From contig NZ_JAAALB010000040.1 in the NCBI RefSeq assembly GCF_009905545.1, forward strand, positions 1 through 57,637: 57,637 bases of DNA. Direction: 5' to 3'. Both the position numbers and the translations under genes were made by a program. Source of the stretch: Cellulophaga sp. BC115SP (lineage in GTDB: Bacteria; Bacteroidota; Bacteroidia; Cytophagales; Spirosomataceae). The notes under the pieces are model-generated. The model made no database searches. It had not been told where the DNA came from and saw nothing but the letters and a program-made list of their open reading frames with translations. How positions within the stretch are numbered: position 1 is the stretch's first letter; every line of letters starts with the position of its first letter. Shown here in pieces: positions 54,440 to 57,637 of the stretch.

Positions 54440-55408
54440 CTATTTCGAATTACGTTTTGAATTAATATTATTGAGAAGTTCTAGCGCCAACTCATCATAC
54501 GATTTGGCAGCGGCAGAGTTTTTATCAAAATCAAAAATTGGCGCTTTCAAAGCTTGTGCTTTTTTAATTTCAATGCCTTTTTTGATTTCAGTATCAAAAA
54601 TATTGACGCTTTGATAGTTTTCTCTAACTGCTTCTTTCATACTGGTATGCACAGTGTTTTTTTCAACTATCGTAAACAAAATACCTTCAATATGTAAAGT
54701 TGGATTTGAGAAAATTTGTGTCTCATAAATTACTCCAAAAAGTGAGTTAAGACCATTTACCGCATTCATTTCTGGTTGCATAGCCACAATGCACGAGTTG
54801 GCCGCATTTAATGCATTGAGAGTCAAAACCGATAGGGAAGGAGGACAGTCTATTAAGATAAAGTCATATACATCCAGAAATGGAACTAACGCTCTTTGCA
54901 AACGCTGTTGGCTAGCTGGAGCTGAAAGTAGCGTTTGTTCAGCTTTTTGAAGTTCTAAGTCAGAGGGAGCAATATGTAAGTGTTCCGTAACTTCTTCGAT
55001 ATGCAATGGAATGGTATAGTTGACCAAGGAATTAAACACTTGTCCATTCTCGGTAGTCACATTGAATATCTGACTTAAGTTGCCTTGAGAGTCAAGGTCA
55101 ATTAATAATACCTTCAAACCACGATTCGATAAGGCTTCACCCAAGTAAGCAGTTGTGGTTGTTTTTCCAACTCCTCCTTTATTATTGGCAATGGCAATGA
55201 CTGTAGCTTTAAGATTGAAAGCTTCATTATAACCATATTTCATCAGAACAGGCAACAATTTGCTACGTTGCTTATCGGTAAGTTCGCGCTTAAGAGAGAT
55301 AATTTGAGTGAGCGAGCGAATCGCCATGCCAGCTTCTTTTTCTATACCCGTGATGGTAAGGGCTGGATTTCTATTGAGAAAACGAATTAGTAAGTCTGTA
55401 GTAAGCAT
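54440..55408 (-). CDS. parA: ParA-type partition ATPase
   Basis: A 322-residue Walker-type ATPase that moves plasmids over the nucleoid. The deviant Walker A is NNKGGVGKTTTT (75-86), Walker A' is LLIDLDSQGNLSQIF (102-116), Walker B is FILIDCPPSLS. About 65 N-terminal residues look like a small DNA-binding domain (TITGIEKEAGMAIRSLTQIIS), as in type Ia ParA proteins that repress their own operon. An inverted repeat at 55416-55463 upstream is a candidate operator. Confidence 0.93.
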   Translation of the reverse strand: MLTTDLLIRFLNRNPALTITGIEKEAGMAIRSLTQIISLKRELTDKQRSKLLPVLMKYGYNEAFNLKATVIAIANNKGGVGKTTTTAYLGEALSNRGLKVLLIDLDSQGNLSQIFNVTTENGQVFNSLVNYTIPLHIEEVTEHLHIAPSDLELQKAEQTLLSAPASQQRLQRALVPFLDVYDFILIDCPPSLSVLTLNALNAANSCIVAMQPEMNAVNGLNSLFGVIYETQIFSNPTLHIEGILFTIVEKNTVHTSMKEAVRENYQSVNIFDTEIKKGIEIKKAQALKAPIFDFDKNSAAAKSYDELALELLNNINSKRNSK

Positions 55409-55415
55409 AAAAAAG

Positions 55416-55463
55416 CATTTATTGTGTAAATATAATATTTGTATTTTATCTATACAATAAATG
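55416..55463 (-). promoter_or_regulatory. Candidate par operator (inverted repeat)
   Basis: CATTTATTGT (55416-55425) and ACAATAAATG (55454-55463) are perfect inverted arms 28 bp apart in the 69-bp gap between rep and parA. The site is well placed for autorepression by ParA or ParB. Confidence 0.5.
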
Positions 55464-55477
55464 TCATTTTTTATATC

Positions 55478-56836
55478 TTATAAAACTAAGCCAAATTCTT
55501 TTGCTTTGGGAAGATAAGGATCCTTAATTTTTTGAAAATCTGCAATAAAATGACTTTTACACCAAGTTACAACAAAACTCGTTACCATAAACTGCTGATT
55601 CTGAATCGCTCCATAAAATTTCATGGGAATAGAGCTTTCATTTGAGGCTAATATATATTCCCAAACTAGCTCGTCGGTAACTGTTTTGGGTCCATTTTCT
55701 ATTTTGTTTTTAAGCTCATTATAAATCGCAACTCCCACAGTAGGATCAAACCTCAATAAATGAATCGCATATTCCAAACAGTCATCGTAATAGGCCTTGA
55801 GTAATGAATCTTTTTGATAAGTAATCGATTTTTCTTGAACTTTGATATTCTCTGTAATAATCAGTTGTTCTTGGTGAGCTCGAATCTTTAGCTCTTTCGT
55901 TTCTTGCTGTTTGACAATGTCTTCGGCACTCACCATCTTTTGTAAGTAACGAGCTGGATCTTGTACTTTTCCTTGTTTTATTTCTTTAAGCGTATATTCT
56001 ACTCCTGCCAAAATTTGGGCGTAAGGGTATTTCTTAAACCAAGTATTCACCACTGCTTCTGTAACATACTCTTTCACAAGTGTATGTATCTCCACAATTT
56101 GAAGTTGCAAACTTTCATCCACTTTTGTCTTTTGGCGATTTTCAATAATGATAAAACGCAAACGAATAACTTTTTTCCCTGATTTAATTTCTTCAAAATC
56201 AAAATATAAATCCGAACTACTTTCCAATTCTGTTCTGGCTTGTTGCAGGACTTTGAGCTTGAAATCAAAATAGTTTTTGTATCTGGTCGAAAGCCCTAAA
56301 CGATCTTTCAAGTCTTCAACATCTAACTCAAACGAGCCAAATCTTTCATACTGTTTACAGAATTCATAAAATCGAATAGCGTAGATACTATCTAAAAAAA
56401 GTAGATTACGTATATCTAATACCGTAAAATTTTCTTTAATCTGTAAAAGGAAGGGCTTGAGCTTATTAGAAAACTCAAAAATGAATTTTGCCTGAACTTT
56501 ATCGTAAACGATTGAACTAAAGAAGTTTGCTTCTAATTTGATTTTATCATCTTCGTAATAAATATCTTTTTTACGAAGCTTGGTCAATTCTTCTTGTAAG
56601 TATTTTAATAAGTTTTTGGTTTTGCCACCCACAAAGTTTTGAAATTCTTTCAGAGAAATCTGCACGTCAGGCAAATCATCATTGCTCTGATCGACAGATG
56701 CAATGACTTTCAGAAAAACTTTCATCTGTACTGCAGTAATGTCAAACTTAGCATTGATAATTGGATTGGTCTTGACTAATCTGTTGGGATCTCTTGAAAT
56801 AACTTCAATGGCTTTTTCTCTATGCTCTTTACTCAT
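55478..56836 (-). CDS. Replication initiator, Rep_3/RepB family
   Basis: About 452 residues. The N-terminal half (about 15-245) has the two winged-helix domains of RepE/RepA-type iteron-binding initiators: NPIINAKFDITAVQMKVFLKVIA at the start, then FSNKLKPFLLQIKENFTVLDIRNLLFLDSIYAIRFYEFCKQY and DLKDRLGLSTRYKNYFDFKLKVLQQA. The C-terminal 200 residues are a helical extension. The frame opens at TTG 56851; ATG 56836 (MSKEHREKAI) is preferred. It lies beside the iterons and reads away from them. A half-iteron inverted repeat precedes it. Confidence 0.9.
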   Translation of the reverse strand: MSKEHREKAIEVISRDPNRLVKTNPIINAKFDITAVQMKVFLKVIASVDQSNDDLPDVQISLKEFQNFVGGKTKNLLKYLQEELTKLRKKDIYYEDDKIKLEANFFSSIVYDKVQAKFIFEFSNKLKPFLLQIKENFTVLDIRNLLFLDSIYAIRFYEFCKQYERFGSFELDVEDLKDRLGLSTRYKNYFDFKLKVLQQARTELESSSDLYFDFEEIKSGKKVIRLRFIIIENRQKTKVDESLQLQIVEIHTLVKEYVTEAVVNTWFKKYPYAQILAGVEYTLKEIKQGKVQDPARYLQKMVSAEDIVKQQETKELKIRAHQEQLIITENIKVQEKSITYQKDSLLKAYYDDCLEYAIHLLRFDPTVGVAIYNELKNKIENGPKTVTDELVWEYILASNESSIPMKFYGAIQNQQFMVTSFVVTWCKSHFIADFQKIKDPYLPKAKEFGLVL

Positions 56837-56866
56837 GGACGATTTGGGCAACGATTTAGATGGTAG

Positions 56867-56892
56867 AACGACTAAGTATTTGTTTAGTCGTT
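56867..56892 (-). promoter_or_regulatory. Rep operator: inverted half-iterons
   Basis: AACGACTAA (56867-56875) and TTAGTCGTT (56884-56892) are perfect 9-bp arms with 8 bp between. The arm shares AGTCGTT with the iteron core. In RepE, Pi and RepA systems dimers repress rep at exactly such inverted half-iterons while monomers bind iterons; the same is inferred here. Confidence 0.65.
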
Positions 56893-56978
56893 TTTACGAA
56901 ATTAGTAGCTCTAAGTCACAAAAAAAAGTAAAAACGACACATTTTATCCACAGTCGTTTTTACAAAATGTGGATAATT

Positions 56979-57101
56979 CCCTATAAAAGTCGTTATTGAC
57001 CCATAAAAGTCGTTTTAATATCCCATAAAAGTCGTTTTATGACCCATAAAAGTCGTTTTACATCCCATAAAAGTCGTTTTATGACCCATAAAAGTCGTTT
57101 T
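56979..57101. repeat. Six tandem 17-bp iterons
   Basis: The repeats begin at 56979, 57000, 57022, 57043, 57064 and 57085, a period of 21-22 bp or two helical turns. The consensus is CCCATAAAAGTCGTTTT. The first is divergent (CCCTAT and CGTTA). A seventh copy is at 57276-57292. They are the binding sites expected for the adjacent Rep protein. Confidence 0.9.
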
Positions 57102-57422
57102 TAGCATACTTAAAATATTGAAAATCAAATAGTTATGAAGCCTGAAAGAATAGAAAGAAAAGGAAAGAAATGAAAGTATTTGACAAACAGCGTTGATTTT
57201 TTTTTATTTTTTTAAAAGTTTAAAAATAAGGATTTTTTCATTCAGTGATTTAGAAAGGATTGTCTATTGCGGTGCCCCATAAAAGTCGTTTTTCTTTGCT
57301 CGGTGAAAGAAGAAAAACAAAAAAGAAATCATGTGAAAATTTGAGGTATTACTGTAATTCTAAAAAAGCTCTCATATTTTGATTTTAAGCGCTCAAAATA
57401 TGAGAGTAAGGTGAATTGTTGT
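57102..57422. other. 321-bp gene-free stretch between iterons and regulator gene end
   Basis: It holds an AT-rich tract with runs of nine and seven T (about 57189-57215), the seventh iteron (57276-57292) and the terminator of the FadR-type regulator (57362-57406). No coding potential beyond short chance frames. Confidence 0.7.
57362..57406 (-). terminator. Factor-independent terminator of the FadR-type regulator
   Basis: CTCTCATATTTTG (57369-57381) and CAAAATATGAGAG (57394-57406) are perfect 13-bp arms with a 12-base loop. On the minus strand the stem is followed by CTTTTTT. It begins 16 bp after the regulator's stop codon and shields the origin from read-through. Confidence 0.82.
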
Positions 57423-57637
57423 CTATTCAGCAAAAAGTCTCGCAAAATGATTTTCTAGGTGGTTTCTCATGCCATTGCGGAAAAGTTCTGGCGAGCCATT
57501 CTCCAAAATATCTACTAAACCTTTGTGAGAGACAAACTTCCGATGAGGCAAATCTTTTTTTAGCAGGCCGCTATTGTGGACATAATCAAAAATCGGGAGT
57601 AACATTTTCTGGAAACTTTTGAGCGTTTTGTTGCCAG
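57423..57637 (-). CDS. FadR/GntR-family regulator, C-terminal part (continues at base 77 and lower)
   Basis: This is the 3' end of the regulator that begins at 573. Bases 57561-57637 duplicate bases 1-77, so the reading frame here joins directly with the frame at the left end. The part unique to this end encodes the last part of the FCD domain, including VSHKGLVDIL and MRNHLENHF, then stop TAG at 57423-57425. Read alone, the segment would look like an independent 60-residue gene starting at 57605, which it is not. A factor-independent terminator follows at 57362-57406. Confidence 0.88.
   Translation of the reverse strand, partial: GNKTLKSFQKMLLPIFDYVHNSGLLKKDLPHRKFVSHKGLVDILENGSPELFRNGMRNHLENHFARLFAE
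57561..57637. repeat. Terminal 77-bp direct repeat identical to bases 1-77 (circular contig overlap)
   Basis: The last 77 bases repeat the first 77 exactly, and an open reading frame passes through the join. A 77-base end overlap is what a de Bruijn assembler leaves on a circular contig at k-mer 77, so this is best read as an assembly overlap and not a biological repeat. Removing it leaves a 57,560-bp circle. Confidence 0.93.

Larger units (their letters stand above)
56867..57292. other. Origin of replication (oriV)
   Basis: In order: Rep operator, two perfect opposed DnaA boxes (TTATCCACA 56944-56952; TGTGGATAA 56968-56976) with a half-iteron AGTCGTTTTTA between them, six iterons (56979-57101), an AT-rich stretch with long T and A runs (about 57185-57240) as likely unwinding element, and one lone iteron (57276-57292). 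This is the classic layout of an iteron-controlled theta origin. Confidence 0.85.

Noticed and set aside
56979-57101. Short CRISPR array
   Set aside because: The 17-bp repeats have spacers of only 4-5 bases and a period of 21-22 bp beside a Rep gene and DnaA boxes. They are iterons.
57423-57605. Stand-alone 60-residue gene at the right end
   Set aside because: It is the C-terminal part of the FadR-type regulator that continues at the left end of the circle.

Overview
The window is almost certainly a complete circular plasmid of about 57,560 bp. Its last 77 bases (57561-57637) repeat its first 77 exactly, and a GntR/FadR-type regulator gene reads through the join without a break. The backbone sits at about 52.6-57.3 kb: a Rep_3/RepB-type initiator, ParA, ParB, an iteron origin with two opposed DnaA boxes, four parS-like palindromes and a three-gene HipBST-like toxin-antitoxin operon. 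I see no transposase, relaxase, conjugation genes, rRNA, tRNA or CRISPR array. The host looks like a member of the Bacteroidota, probably Cytophagales: SusC/SusD pair, TAnnTTTG-type -7 boxes, few Shine-Dalgarno sites, AT-rich DNA, DUF1501/DUF1549/DUF1553 genes. The genus cannot be fixed from sequence alone.

Sialic acid region (57.4 kb through the join to 16.8 kb): a divergent FadR-type regulator, then on the plus strand SusC- and SusD-like outer-membrane importers, N-acetylneuraminate lyase, a NanM-type mutarotase, an MFS permease, an N-acylglucosamine 2-epimerase, a secreted GH33 sialidase, a GH20 hexosaminidase, a sialate O-acetylesterase, an SGNH esterase and a YdcF-like protein. Read together they de-acetylate and release sialic acid from glycans, import it over both membranes and convert it to pyruvate plus GlcNAc. 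The GlcNAc kinase is not on the plasmid and must be chromosomal. This matches the Bacteroides/Tannerella route (lyase, epimerase, then a ROK kinase).

Middle region (16.8-36 kb): a repeat-rich gap with a 46-bp perfect palindrome; a tripartite RND efflux operon with a divergent two-component system; a three-gene operon of Planctomycete-type cytochrome/DUF1549/DUF1553, DUF1501 and DUF2231-cytochrome-LRR proteins of unknown role; a methylated-DNA methyltransferase; and a secreted glycoside-hydrolase-like protein.

Histidine region (35.9-44 kb): a LysR regulator divergent from hutH-hutI-hutU-hutG-hutF, a full five-step route from histidine to glutamate through formiminoglutamate deiminase and N-formylglutamate amidohydrolase, closed by a strong hairpin terminator.

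Accessory region (44.2-51.1 kb): a FdtA-like cupin, a remnant of an alcohol dehydrogenase, a cyclophilin-like lipoprotein, a cupin, a hexapeptide acetyltransferase, and an operon for a two-subunit molybdenum hydroxylase with an outer-membrane-like protein, divergent from an AraC regulator across a shared palindrome.

Where the longest reading frame began at TTG or GTG or ran into an upstream gene, I moved the start to the first convincing ATG. Promoters, operators and parS sites are pattern-based inferences.
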